Shown: positions 1 to 11,506 of the stretch, in pieces
How positions within the stretch are numbered: position 1 is the first letter of the stretch
Layout: each line of letters begins with the position of its first letter
NCBI RefSeq assembly: GCF_003073045.1
Contig: NC_037592.1
Location: 20,169,844 to 20,233,843, forward strand
Reading direction: 5' to 3'
From: Pomacea canaliculata
Taxonomy: Eukaryota; Mollusca; Gastropoda; Architaenioglossa; Ampullariidae
Length of the DNA: 64,000 nucleotides
Notes under the pieces: generated by a model
Databases searched by the model: none
The model's input: the letters and a program-made list of their open reading frames with translations, nothing else
What the model was told of the DNA's origin: nothing
Translations under genes and position numbers: made by a program

Positions 1-867
1 GTAATGCGTTTAGTGATTTCTGCTAGAGACTGACACAGGATTTGTTATCAGAACTTTCTGTTGACCATGACTGGAACCCTCAGGGGAGAGGAGAGCTGGG
101 AGGCCAAATTGGAAAAGAACAGTAGAAAGTGAGGCGAAGGACATCGGATCCACATGGGCCCAACTGAAGTGGTGATGCCCTATACCGGGTCCGCTGGCGA
201 GGAGTTGTTGCGGCCCTATGCTCCTCGAGGAGCAGCAAGGAATAAACTCAACTTTCTGTTGACAGCTCATTTTAAAGTGCATTGTCCACCAAACGACGTA
301 TCCAGTTGCTGTGAAGAGTTCAAGCTGATGGTGAATCTTCTTACAGGAACAGTTTCTTTGCGTCTGAAACTATTGTCAACATCTCAAGTCGCCTGACATG
401 ATGTAGCGAAAAAATACAAAGAGAATCAAACTCGCATGAAGATAAAATTCTACTTCCGTTCTGAGGACAGCAGTAAAATACAAAAGTCGTAAATGTTGCT
501 TCATACTCCCGCTCACTGATGTGGAACTCCTCCCCCTTGTACTATGAAAAGGATGACAGACAGTTGCCAGTTCTTGTAGTCATGCATGTGAGAGTCTTTT
601 GTCGTCCTGTTCAAAGCTTAAGTTTCTGCTTTGAATACTGTTTTCTCTTTCACATTCCTGTACCACTTTTAATGCGTGTGGCTCAGTCAAGATTCTAAAG
701 CACCAAACAACATGCGACATCTACTCCCGGTCGTCGCTGGTTTAGTCACTACTTTCTTCTTCGTCTTCTTCATCTACCGCAATTATTTCCTCTTCCTTTT
801 TGGTTTCTAAAGATAAAAATGGTCAAGGTATATCCTGACAGTGGGTGAGAGCGAGTGCTAAACGCTC

Positions 868-1075
868 ACTTATCGTGGGGCCAGCTTGATGTGAGGGCGC
901 TGCCTGTCTTCTCTCCCTTCCTGCCTTGTCGTTCCCAACCTTTAAGGAGTCAGGTACCCTCTCAACACCTGTCAGACAGCGGAATGAACACTTCATCAGC
1001 TACTGGAAATAACGCTGCGTCACGTGAGTATGAACCGGCGGGAGCACGAGCCTTAAGGTTCACACGCCACCCGCC
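868..1075 (-). repeat. tRNA-derived SINE copy (degenerate)
   Basis: The stretch ...GGGGCCAGCTT...GAGGGCGCTG...CCCAACCTTTAAGGAGTCAGGTA... aligns along its length with the SINE at about 7850-8118, including a degenerate tRNA-like end near 1035-1075. It is the same family in the same orientation, with tRNA head on the minus strand, but is more decayed. Confidence 0.55.
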
Positions 1076-2861
1076 ACCCGCCACCATGCTTTTCAACGAC
1101 AGCGTTATCATCACTATCGTCGTTATGATTGTCTTGCCTCTCGTCATTACTTTCGTCATCAAACCCCTATGTACAATTTGAAATGTTTATTTAAAACTAA
1201 TAGAAAACTAATAAAACTCTGTGTTAGAAAAAGTCGCTGTGTTTCTGTCTCGAAGTGTGGATTTCTGATCTACCCTGATATTTCAATGTCTAACCATAAA
1301 TTCAAAGCTTCCACTGATACAGCTTTTTAGCAAAGCTACTGCCAATAGTGTTTTTAGCACGTCCATTTCGCCACCCGAAATGATTGAGGGTTCAGCGCTG
1401 GAAGTCAAGCAGCGGTGATTTTCCAGTGCATTTGATGGCAGCCTTTAGCGGTCTTACACGCACCACTTGAAGAGAAGACTGAGTGAGAACTTCCCTCTCA
1501 TCAATACGGGGCTACAGCTACAGCCAAGCCATCTTCGTCTCTGACAATTATCTTGTTTTCACGATGAGGACTTTTCTCCTTCGGCAGATACACTTCAAAT
1601 CTCCGTGATTACAAGTCCCTTTCTCGTCTATCCTAGCAGATGGGTTCCTTAGAGCGACGCCTTTCAGTCCATCCTGGCGACATTCAAGTGAGTTTCTTGC
1701 GAGGAAACTGCTTCGTGATTCGGTCCCTATGGTCGAGCGAAGCTCCAGTCATTCAGCGTTCGCGTCTCGTCAAACGCGCGCTTTCAAGAAAAACAAAACA
1801 AAAGCAAAAACGCAGCGTGAGAAACGGACGCCAAGCAAATGGCGCTGCGGGAAGGAAGGAGGAAAGCCAATTATCGCCCAACGCTGCTTTCTTGCTTAAC
1901 TTGCCACGAGGACACTCGTAATCGCCAGCAGTCCTCACAAGATGAAGTGCCCCCGCACCCCACCTGCCTCTTATCGACGTGATCGTTCTAACATCAAATC
2001 CCTCAGTCATATAAAAGTTCTTCCTCTGCTACAGCCAAAGTCTTATGAACACTCAATGAACTATCCATACACCTCGGGGGATTGTATTTACTCAATGTCA
2101 GTGTGTCAGCCAGCCAGCCAGCCAGCCAACCTGTTCTTCCTCATCGTCGTCATGCAGCTGGAGGCTTTTTTGCGTCAGGCCGGAAGGTTGCCGTGAGTAG
2201 CATCAGTCCGCACTGTCGTGTGGGGCCCTGACCTGTGACCTGGTCTGCTCATCACAGCGACTTGTTTCTGATTGGTAGAAAAAACTTTCTTTTACGCGAA
2301 AGTAAGATTTAAACTTTATACTATCCTTGTCTTAGTTACGAACTTATGAGTGAATAAAGAATATAAAAAGAAATACTACTTTAGATGGACTCTTTTGGGG
2401 AGAATCTACAAGCAGACTGACTTTCTTAACATATCAAGAATCTTGCATATGTACATATAAAAATGTTTACTTGCATCCTTATTTACTCTCTTCAAAACTT
2501 TTGCATGTTTGCCGTTACTTACTTTAACGACTTAAACAGAGAAAAACAAATTAGCAACAGTAATAAAGAAAGTTAAGTTTAAGCTTTAACGACTTCAACA
2601 GACAATTTTCTCGACAATTTAAACAGAAGTGAAACGATGGACACATGTCTGATACAAGAGACATGCACATCGGACTGCTATGTGTGTGTGTGAGGGAAGG
2701 GGGATGCTGACGCCGAGGGTGATAACCGATGGTTGGAGATGCTGACAGAGTAAGAGCTGAAACTGACAGTCGTTAAGAAATAGTTTATATCTTCTATTTC
2801 CATTTCAGACAGGATATTTTTATTTGCATGCTCATTGTTGTTTGTCTCAAGGAAAATGTGT

Positions 2862-3198
2862 GATGTAAATATTAATGTTCTTCAGTTATTGTGTCATAAT
2901 ATCGCTGTAAATGTCAGTGTTCTTCAGCTATTACGTCATAATGTTACTGGAAATGTCAATGTTCTTCAACTATTGCGTCATTAAGTCACTGTAAATGTCA
3001 GTGTTCTCAGCTATTACGTCATAATGTCACTGTAAATGTCAGTGTTCTCAGGCTATTACGTCATAATGTCACTGTAAACGCCAGTGTTCTCAGCTATTAC
3101 GTCATAATGTCACTGTAAACGTCAGTGTTCTCAGCTATTACGTCATAATGTCACTGTAAACGCCAGTGTTCTCAGCTATTACGTCATAATGTCACTGT
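2862..3198 (+). repeat. 41/42-bp minisatellite, eight units, each with a TTACGTCATAA-like site
   Basis: Units of the form CTATTACGTCATAATGTCACTGTAAA(C/T)G(C/T)CAGTGTTCT recur with TTACGTCATAA cores near 2888, 2930, 2972, 3013, 3055, 3096, 3137 and 3178, a period of 41-42 bp. The first three units are more diverged and the last five nearly identical, as expected for recent expansion at one end. No Cas genes or unique spacers are present, so this is not CRISPR. Confidence 0.92.
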
Positions 3199-3589
3199 CC
3201 AACGTTTTACGGGCGAAGCAGGAGAGCTCGTTATTGCACTAATACAAGAGGAAATCGAAAGATGTGTCTGCGCGTGCGCTCTTGCGAGTGCAGATTGCAT
3301 GTAAGGATGATTAATCCTCACAAGGTGCAAAACTCTAATTATATTACAGGATCGCCCACTGAAAGCCCGATGAGCGTTTCCAGTGGTGACAAAAGGAGAA
3401 CATGTTGGAGGTGGCGAAAGCATCGGAGGCTTGTTGTGAGAGCCACTTATTGATTCAACTGGGCGACAATATTTCTTAGGTGGCGCAATGAGGGATTGTC
3501 ATAACAAAAACATGTTGAATAAATTACACCTTTTTGTATTGAGGAACATGGGGAAAAAGCATTTAATATGCGGATAATTAGACATAAAT

Positions 3590-4393
3590 ACGAGGGTCGT
3601 TCAAAAAGTTCTAAGCCTCGTCCAAAAGAGAGTTGCAGGTCAGGATTCTTAATAATAATGCAAAGTTTGTAAAGCGCAAACTCACACTCCTAAGGAGCAT
3701 GCTCTTAGCTCTTGAGAACAAGAACAAAATATGGACAGCATACGAGTGACAGGAAAACAAACAAATAACATATGAACTATAAACGAATCAACAACCGTGG
3801 GAAGAAAAAAAAATCAAATACAGAAAACACAAAGAGGAACCAAACAAGAACAAGAGCTGAGATCATTGAGACCCATCTTGCATTCAGCTTGCTCATTGCC
3901 AAGATCTCAGCTACAACAGTGTGGACTGAACCAGAACCATGCTATCTGTTGGACAGTCCGACGTCTGTCATCCAAAGCCAAAGGATAATTGGCATCAACT
4001 TGACCATCAGTAGTTGAGGTTTTCGGACGACCTGACCGAGAACCATCTTCTGTGCTGACCTTGCCCCGCTTGAGTTCAGCAGCCCACATCCTTCACAGTT
4101 GCATAGGAAGGGGGTACTCATCCAGTGACTGTACCATGTCCTCACAGACTTCCTTGGGTGTCATACTTTCTTTGCAGATACTTGATCACTGCTCGGGCTC
4201 TGTTTTGTCCATTTTCAGATTTGTCACACTACCCTTCACCTTTGTATCGGCCTCACCCGCACAAACAAATAAACACAGAAATCTGTATTAGTTTTTTCTA
4301 GTTTATAAGTAATAGTGTGTTACTGTAACAAAGATGTTCAGCTATGGCTCTTCTCTCTGGGTGAGGCTTACAACTTTTTGAACGAACCCTCGC
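3590..4393 (-). mobile_element. Internally deleted mariner-like element
   Basis: The left end CGAGGGTCGTTCAAAAAGTT (3591) is matched by the reverse complement of the right end AACTTTTTGAACGAACCCTCG (about 4372-4392), followed on both sides by similar ...AAGCCTC sequence. These are typical mariner inverted repeats. Between them the minus strand encodes only the N-terminal DNA-binding part of the transposase. At about 0.8 kb instead of about 1.3 kb it lacks the D,D(34)D catalytic domain and is non-autonomous. A clean TA duplication is visible only on the left. Confidence 0.85.
3907..4230 (-). pseudogene. Mariner transposase N-terminal remnant
   Basis: Minus-strand frames give EQRAVIKYLQRKYD-like sequence near 4190-4230, then WAAELKRGKVSTEDGSRSGR and PKTSTTDGQ...LDDRRRTVQQIA (3925-4090). 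This is the helix-turn-helix pair and GRP linker of mariner transposases. The frame is interrupted between the two helices and the catalytic domain is absent. Confidence 0.85.
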
Positions 4394-4933
4394 ACTTGTA
4401 CACATCTGTGGAAAAACTATATAATCAGTTGTAAAACATCGATACTTTGTTTTAAAAAGTCTGTATATCTGTTTTTAATCTCTGTCTATATATGTCTACA
4501 CAGAAACTCGGGTTATTGAAATAGTCTAAATAGTTAGACCGTCTATATATCGGTATAAAACGTCTCTCTTTACATTAAGCTTTATTCTGTGATTCTTTCC
4601 GAATATGTAATTGGACATTTCGATTTTCTCCTGGATGACCCTAAATCTATGAGTTTTCAACTTTCCCGGCGTCTTTGCTACCAGACGTTGTAACGGTTTC
4701 TCCGATCGTCATTGCTATGGACTGTTGATTGATCTTTCCTGAGTTCACCGTGGAAAAAACAATGTTTTACGAACCTGTGGATGTCAGCTGTACCAAATCA
4801 ACCTTTTGGTCTATAAAGATTTCATCCAGCACACTAAAGACAAAATATTCTGTTAACTGCAATAAAAAAGCCGCGGAATGTTCGTCTTTACTTGTTTTGT
4901 TTGTTAAGCCCGGTTTGGTCGCGCTATACAAGC

Positions 4934-4935
<2 letters not shown>

Positions 4936-4970
<35 letters not shown>

Positions 4971-5030
4971 CGATGACGACGACGACGATGATGATGATGA
5001 TGATGAGGAGGATGATGATGAGGATGATGA
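4936..5030 (+). repeat. (GAC/GAT)n trinucleotide repeat
   Basis: About 31 triplets of GAC then GAT with a few GAG. It lies in an open frame (4729-5082) that would encode an aspartate run, but no homologous flanking protein or splice context is visible. I treat it as a microsatellite. Confidence 0.9.
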
Positions 5031-7849
5031 TTTCTGCGTTGTGATTAAAGATTTACCTAAAGTTTCAAGCTCTGCAAGATAATATTTTACGTGTTCTTGA
5101 TCCTAAGAAAGAATGCCTCAGACCCTCCGAGATTATTTAAAACTATTATTTAATTTTCAAACTGGAGAGATTTTGATGAATGCTGTTTTCAAATGATTTC
5201 ACAAGCATAATATCACTTTTTCTACTTTAACACGTGCAAAGAATACAAAGTCTGCAAAACGACAATTCCTCAGAAGCTGCTCTCTCGTGGCTGATGACAT
5301 GTTTTGAGCATTTAAAGAAAAAATGAAAAACTAACGAAACTAAAATTGTAAGCAGAGGAAAGCTTGTAGTCGTGTCTGTCCTGAGTTCAGTGACTACTAA
5401 AGTTACGAGCCGCGCGCGCTAAAGAGAAGATAATAAACATGTCGTCAAGAAGCGAACTGCCAGCAACTCGGGCAAAGCTAATGTCGACTTTCCCTTGAAT
5501 TCTGCCGCAAGATCGAAGTCGGGATTGGTTTCTGCCCTTGTGCTTGTTTTTGTAATAGCAGCGCTAGGAAACACCAATAGCTGCCTTGCTATTCTTGCTG
5601 AAGATTTAAATTGAACAAAGTTTGTCTTTTTGAAATACGGCTTGTTCTGTGAAAGTCTTCAGCTTGACTGTGACTGAGTACACACCATCATGTATGGCTG
5701 CTGTTCTGAATGATGGTCTTGGGCTGCTACACAAGTATTTAGTGTGTAGAAGCACGGCGAAAGAAGCAAACGGTAAAGTGGAAATAATTACCACCTTGCT
5801 CATCAGAACGGCAGAACTCATTTATTGGCACATCAGTAAGATACAACTTTGTATGACTCTTGTAATAGTGCAGCTGCCACAGCCATCAACACAATGACTT
5901 GGAAAGATATCTTTCTTGAAAGTGTGAATTCTCAACCTCTTTGCCAGACTTTCCTATTCTCACGCTGCAGCTCGGCGTTCACACAGAAACCAATGTTCAC
6001 AACATGACTTCCTAAGAGCTCAGCGTTCGTCACATTCTCGATAGCCTTTGATTTCAGCAATTTCCGTGAGTTGCAAAGAAAGGGCTGTTTTGTACTGTCC
6101 TAGCATGGACCCCATCGTTCATGGCCCTACTTGTCATTTTTTAGGGCCTTTTCAGAGACTTTCTTCTCTTCGTCGCTCAGCGTGAGAGCTCGCTTCTTAT
6201 GAACTCGGCCTCGTGACCTTCTTGGGGCTCATTTCCCAACCAGGACTACCTCTCCCTGCTGTACTTTCTAAACCAGTTTTAGTTATTTATTTATTTTTGT
6301 ATCTTCACATCCAAAAATAGTTTCCTCTATTGCACTTTGCACATGAGATGATCCAAGTAAAAATGTGAATCATCCATACTGAGCATTGACAGGTCAAACC
6401 AGTCTCATGGCGTCCACAGTTGAATGAAAGCCACAAAGCCTACATATTCGTCTTGGAAGGTTTGGCAGGCAGGTTCAAAAAGTCAAGCTCTTATAAATCT
6501 ATGGTTTCAATAGTTCTGTTCCTCTCACTATCGAGATACTCATCCCCCCAAAAAATCTGCTTTTCCTTCTTTGCTCTTCTTCCCCTGAGCCGATAATCTT
6601 TCATGGGCTCGTCTGGTCATTCCTTGGAGTCGCCTTCTCATCCCCTGTCAGGAGAGGACACGGTCGGCGATTTATCGCTCTGGGTGATTCTTTTTGACCT
6701 TTGATTCTCAAAGGAAGGCCAGCACTGTGTCTATCCATCACAACAATCGATCTGGCGCATGTGAAGTACTAAGTTTGCCGCCGGGGATTTTTGTATTTTT
6801 TGTAAACATTTACGGTCAGAACTTTTCAGGGAGAAACGTTTTTGTCTATTTGTAGCGAGCACGCCCATCGCCCGCCCGCCGTCCTTAGCTCGTAGGGTTG
6901 ACAGGGTCCGTCGGTCTGGCTGCGGAAGAGATGGATGAAATTTGTTTTCTTTGGTACGCGAGTAGCAGAGTGAATATTGGTAGAAAGTGAGACAATTGAT
7001 CGATTCAGGATGCTACCTCACCATCCTGAGAGCCGCACTCCAGCCTTCGGGAAAATCTGATGAGGAAGGTGACATGGATGCCGGCTTGGTGTCTGTAGTA
7101 TGTATTGGTCTGTCACCATCTTTTTGAGATTTGGTTTCAATTCCCCCAGGTTAGTCTTTATCCCCTCTCTCTCTCTTATTGGTATGTATTGAACACAGCT
7201 GCCAGGATACTTTTAGGAGCCATAATCTAGAATTACCATATTACCCGTAGAGGATCGCCCGATCAAAAAAGAGCAAATAAAAGGAAAACACAAGATGAAG
7301 AAATAATGAAGTGATAAAGGAACAAACAGGAGAGAAGACTGGTTGCCACTAAGATGGCTGGCGACCTCTCTCGTCCTGCTGTTGACGTCCGTCATTCCGG
7401 TCTCAACGCTTTTCTTGGTCATCGAGCCGCGTTAGCTTTAGTGTCCCTTCAGTGTCCCTCATAAAAAGATCATCTTCAAAGACTTTTTGTCTGCCATTGA
7501 CAGCCGGCCTCAAAGTAGCATTCCTTTGCTCCCCGAGGATGGTGGAGGATAATGATATGCGAGGCACTGCAGTAAGAGACGCCAGTCAAGCGACCTTTTC
7601 TCAAACATATCAAAGGTGATTATCACAATGTGGACAAGATGCTGGCGGCTCCCTGTGTGCTTAGTCTCGTACACACTGTCTGATTATACTTGCTACTTTC
7701 AGTGGAGTTTGTGTGGTAGGAGGAATGAAATGATGAAGACTGTTTAATAAAATGTAATGACATGGTCAGTACAAGCCGAATAGAAATCATTATATGGGTA
7801 TGTTTGGAACTGAAATGTGTGGGTAGTGCATAGCACATAGCATAAAAGG

Positions 7850-8118
7850 TAAAGGTAAAAGTCATCCTCTAACCTTTTCAGGTCGTTAAGGAGTGAGATG
7901 AGAGACCTCACATTTCTCGGGGTCAGCTTTACGCGAGGGCAGTGTCCATCTCCTCTCTCCTCGCTGCCTTACCTTTCCCAACCATTAATGGAGTCAAGTA
8001 ACCATTCCCACCAGCTGAGCTTGACTGGGGAAAGTTTGCTGCACTACTCGGGTATCGAATCAGCGGGCTCTCAGCTCAGATACAAGCGCTCTAACCACTT
8101 TGACTGTCCGCTTCACCA
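7850..8118 (-). repeat. tRNA-derived SINE, minus strand
   Basis: The reverse complement from about 8118 reads GTGGTTAGAGCGCTTG (box A-like), then GATTCGATACCC (box B-like), followed by the body ...GCTGACCCCGAGAAATGTGAGG... and a tail of TTTACCTTTACC. A diverged copy lies at about 868-1075. tRNA-headed SINEs of this layout are common in molluscs. Confidence 0.65.
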
Positions 8119-8141
8119 TAGCAGGGAAAGAGAAAGAGATA

Positions 8142-8163
8142 TTGTGTGTGTGTGTGTGTGTGT
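8142..8163 (+). repeat. (TG)n dinucleotide repeat
   Basis: An uninterrupted run of about eleven TG units beside the SINE head. Confidence 0.9.
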
Positions 8164-9723
8164 GATATTTATCGAGTAAGTGACAGCAACCATTCAGACA
8201 TGTTTGTGCAATGTCATTTGGCAAATAAATTAATTCATTTTCTTCTTTCTCTAGCTCTCCGTCTCATTGACACAGGCAAATGATGTAAACATGCAGTATT
8301 TTGTTTCGATTCCTGACATACTACCTCATGTAAACTAATACAAACTGCACTTCTCTTCCTGGCATCATAATTATTGACACGTAATCAGTCCTTGTATTGA
8401 CTTTTGCTTGCCAACGTACTTGAACGTTTGTAAGAATGTAAATACCTGTGGAACGTGTGCAAAGTAACAACAAGACAGCAACTTTCACTGGGTAAACAAA
8501 ACTAGAGCCTTTAATTCTCCTTTACCTCCCCCAATCCTTCAAGAAATAATAACCTAATATATTGTAAGGAAAGCTGGAGGACAAAGGCAGCCAGAAACTG
8601 TAATGGCATAGAAGACGCGACTAATCCAAAGACGCTCAGATCCATACTCAGTGAGGAACATATTTGTTACAAAGCAAGGCATTCCTTTTGTAATCTCTAT
8701 AGCCACCCTAACTCCAAATGGATGGTTACGCCTTCAAATCTTGATCGTTTTCCTTTGGATGGCTAATATAGCTTTAAAAGGCTTGCTCTTTCCTTACAGA
8801 GCATCTTCCTCCCCCCAACCTCCTCACAGTTACCGCCCTCTCCATCAGCCGGCCCATCAAGCCTCTACGTCCAATCACCTTCTGCTTTACTTTTTTTCTA
8901 ATTTCCTCCTTTGCGTTTTTATGCCGTTTGCTAAGCAACATTCACCTGAAGGTACGGTCCTCGCCTGCATTGTCTTGTGTTTCTATGGTAACGGAGGTCT
9001 CTGCATCACCATTTAAGGTGTGGAGGTAGTTTTATGTCAACGTGTAATATGATACTGTTTCTGTTAAAAGCTCAAGCCTTTGTGAAACAGGTCCTCGTTG
9101 GCCTTTAACACGTTTTCTCTGCTCAGCAGCTGACTTCATCCCAAGATTGGTCGCCATGTCTTGCCGCCGGTGTCTAAAGAAGGGACATGATATTAACTCA
9201 ATCATCACAGCAATGTTTGTCTTTGCTGGCAGAACATTGTAACACATCGTTGTCGTCGTTGTTCCTAGCCTCATCACTCCCACATTCTCGCGCTTTTTCA
9301 TTCTCAACTGACATTTTCCGCTGACGTCATTAAACGATAGCATCCAATCGATTAGCTTGGGCTACCTTTAATTTGTCTGCATGCTCTCTCTCCCCTCTGT
9401 GTTCTTTGGCAGCCTTCGCCCAACTAACTGCGAGCGCGTGTCAGGTGCTGTTTCGCTGGTTTCTGTTTCCATAGCGACGGCTGATGTTGTCTTCCAGTTC
9501 ACATGAGAAGGAAAAAGCACTTCCAACTGTTGATCACTCCAACCTTTTGGCTAAATGCTAGAGCTGAGAATAAGAACATAAAAGCGACTGAACATTTTTG
9601 AAGAACAGTCTTTTGAATATTATAATTTAAAAAATTCAAATATAGACCGGCAAAAAGTAACAACAAATATTTTCTTCGAGTGCTGCATTTGCGAGAAAGT
9701 TTTAACCGCATTTACTCGTATAT

Positions 9724-9765
9724 CTTCCTTCCTTCCTTCCTTCTTTCCTTCCTTCCTTCCTTCCT
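9724..9765 (+). repeat. (TTCC)n microsatellite
   Basis: About ten CTTC/TTCC units with one TTTC interruption, in non-coding DNA. Confidence 0.9.
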
Positions 9766-11344
9766 AAACCAACTCAAGCAAACCCTGACATGCATGAGTG
9801 AAAGTTGCCGATCGTCATAACTGAACAACCGATCGATGACGTGGAAACGTGTGACGTGTCGGCGCCTCCCTGTGTGCCAGACGTGTACACACTATGGGAA
9901 ACTGCGATTGTTTCAGAAGAAATGGAATGCATGGGAATTCATAATTAGAATTTTAAAAACCATTACCACTTTATCACGCCCGGAGGGATTTATTATTCAT
10001 GGAGTAAGAAGACATGGAGAAAATATATTGCCTGAAATTATTGCTAATATGATTTAAATACCAATTTGCATGCTGTTATCAAAAATGGATTACCTCATTG
10101 AAATATATCAGCTTCCTCAAGGAAAAGAAGTCCAGGAGACAAAAAAATAAGACGTATATATGAGGAAAACAACAATGAAAGATGAAAGTGAGAAGATGAA
10201 AGAGTGACGATAATGGGGATGGGTGGAGAGGAAGCTCTCGATTGTGAGCGAAAATAGAAAATATTTTACATCAAACTACAGTACCCGCCTTCAAGAAGGC
10301 TGTGAGACTTTGCTAATGATGCGGATTTGTTGGAGAAGTACAGACAAAGGGTTTATGTGACTATCATGATGCCACGACCACAAAAAGCCAGACGACTTCC
10401 ATTGTGTCCTGCTCAGCTTCGTGTAGTTAGGATGCAGGTGAGGACCAAACAATAGGTCTGAAGCAAAGCAGTGTCGGGTAATGGAGGATTAATGCTATCT
10501 AGTAGGTAATGTAACATCGGATGCAGGTGTGTAAGCAAATAAACAACGTGCATTCACAGGTTCTTGCTCTCCTCGCGCAACGAGTCTTTGAGGAAGAATT
10601 GTGTGGTGTCCCGGATGACAAACTGATGTTGGCGCACAAAACAATTAGTGAATTTGAAGGTTGTAGGGTGCACAGCAGTAAATAGATGGGAATCGCTCAG
10701 AGCAGGGACTGCGAGATTGTATGATTACATTTTTCACGAGTTTTTAACTGACAAAAGAGCATGTTAATCTATGTCATGCCATTTTTTGTATTATTTTTCT
10801 TTATTTAACAAAAGCGTGCTCCCCGCCTGCACCATGTCAGTTTTGTGAACTTCTGGGAAAAAACTGTCACAAATAAAGATGTACGATTACTTGTACGGAC
10901 TGACTCTGTCTGCTTCAATGGTTTTACATGAGCGCAAAGCTGTAAACATTTAAGTGCTAGTATATTTTAGCCGTGCTGCATAGAAAAGGATGATAATGAT
11001 AAATGGATATGACATGTTTGTTGACCGTCCGCAAGCGAGTTCAATACGAGACTGTATACAATGCACGCTTGCGTGTGAGATGCCATCTTGTAGAGCCTCC
11101 TATCTTGCTGTCATCGTAGAGGGTCCAAAGTATTTATTTCTGTGTGGTTGTTGTTTTTCAGTTCAAACTTTGCAAGTGTAGTGGTGGTGGTGTGTGTGTG
11201 CATGTATGTTGTGTGTATATATGTGTGCGGTGTGCGCGTGCGCAGCTCGTATGTTTGTTTACGTTTATATGCATTCTTGTCCGCGTGTATATATATATAT
11301 GTGTGCTGTCATTGCTCTCAGTATGTTTCAACGCGTGTGTGCAG

Positions 11345-11506
11345 GTATTATTCTTGACCAAAGCGCAGTGGATGTCCGCAACACTGTCCTTAAGATGGTG
11401 GAATACAACAACCGCAACAGAACGGATACATCAGACAACCGCATCGTCATAGAGGAGGACATCACCACCGTGGACATGGATGACAGCTTCAGACTGAGCT
11501 CAACCA
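11345..11506 (+). CDS. Glutamate receptor exon 1 seen: start of amino-terminal domain
   Basis: An AG acceptor (GTGCAG) precedes GT ATT ATT CTT GAC, and a GTCAGT donor follows. The peptide begins [20 protein letters not shown], typical of the first strand and helix of the LIVBP-like amino-terminal domain. The exon starts after the first base of a codon, so at least one upstream coding exon must exist. It leaves one base (A), which pairs with TC at the start of the next exon. The frame is open throughout. Confidence 0.8.

Larger units (their letters stand above)
1..11344. other. Repeat-bearing region without a recognisable gene
   Basis: No ORF here has a family resemblance or convincing exon structure on either strand. 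It holds SINE copies, a minisatellite, a deleted mariner element and simple repeats, each listed separately. It may include the intron and 5' exons of the glutamate receptor whose first seen exon starts at 11345, but I could not identify a signal-peptide exon. Confidence 0.5.

Noticed and set aside
2862..3198. CRISPR-like array of regularly spaced repeats
   Set aside because: The whole 41-bp unit is repeated, with no unique spacers, and the window is animal DNA. It is a minisatellite.
4729..5082. 117-codon ORF with a long aspartate run
   Set aside because: The run is a GAC/GAT microsatellite, and the flanking codons show no domain, exon context or homology I recognise.
11158..11361. TG-rich ORFs on both strands
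   Set aside because: They come from a TG/TA simple-repeat tract just upstream of a splice acceptor.
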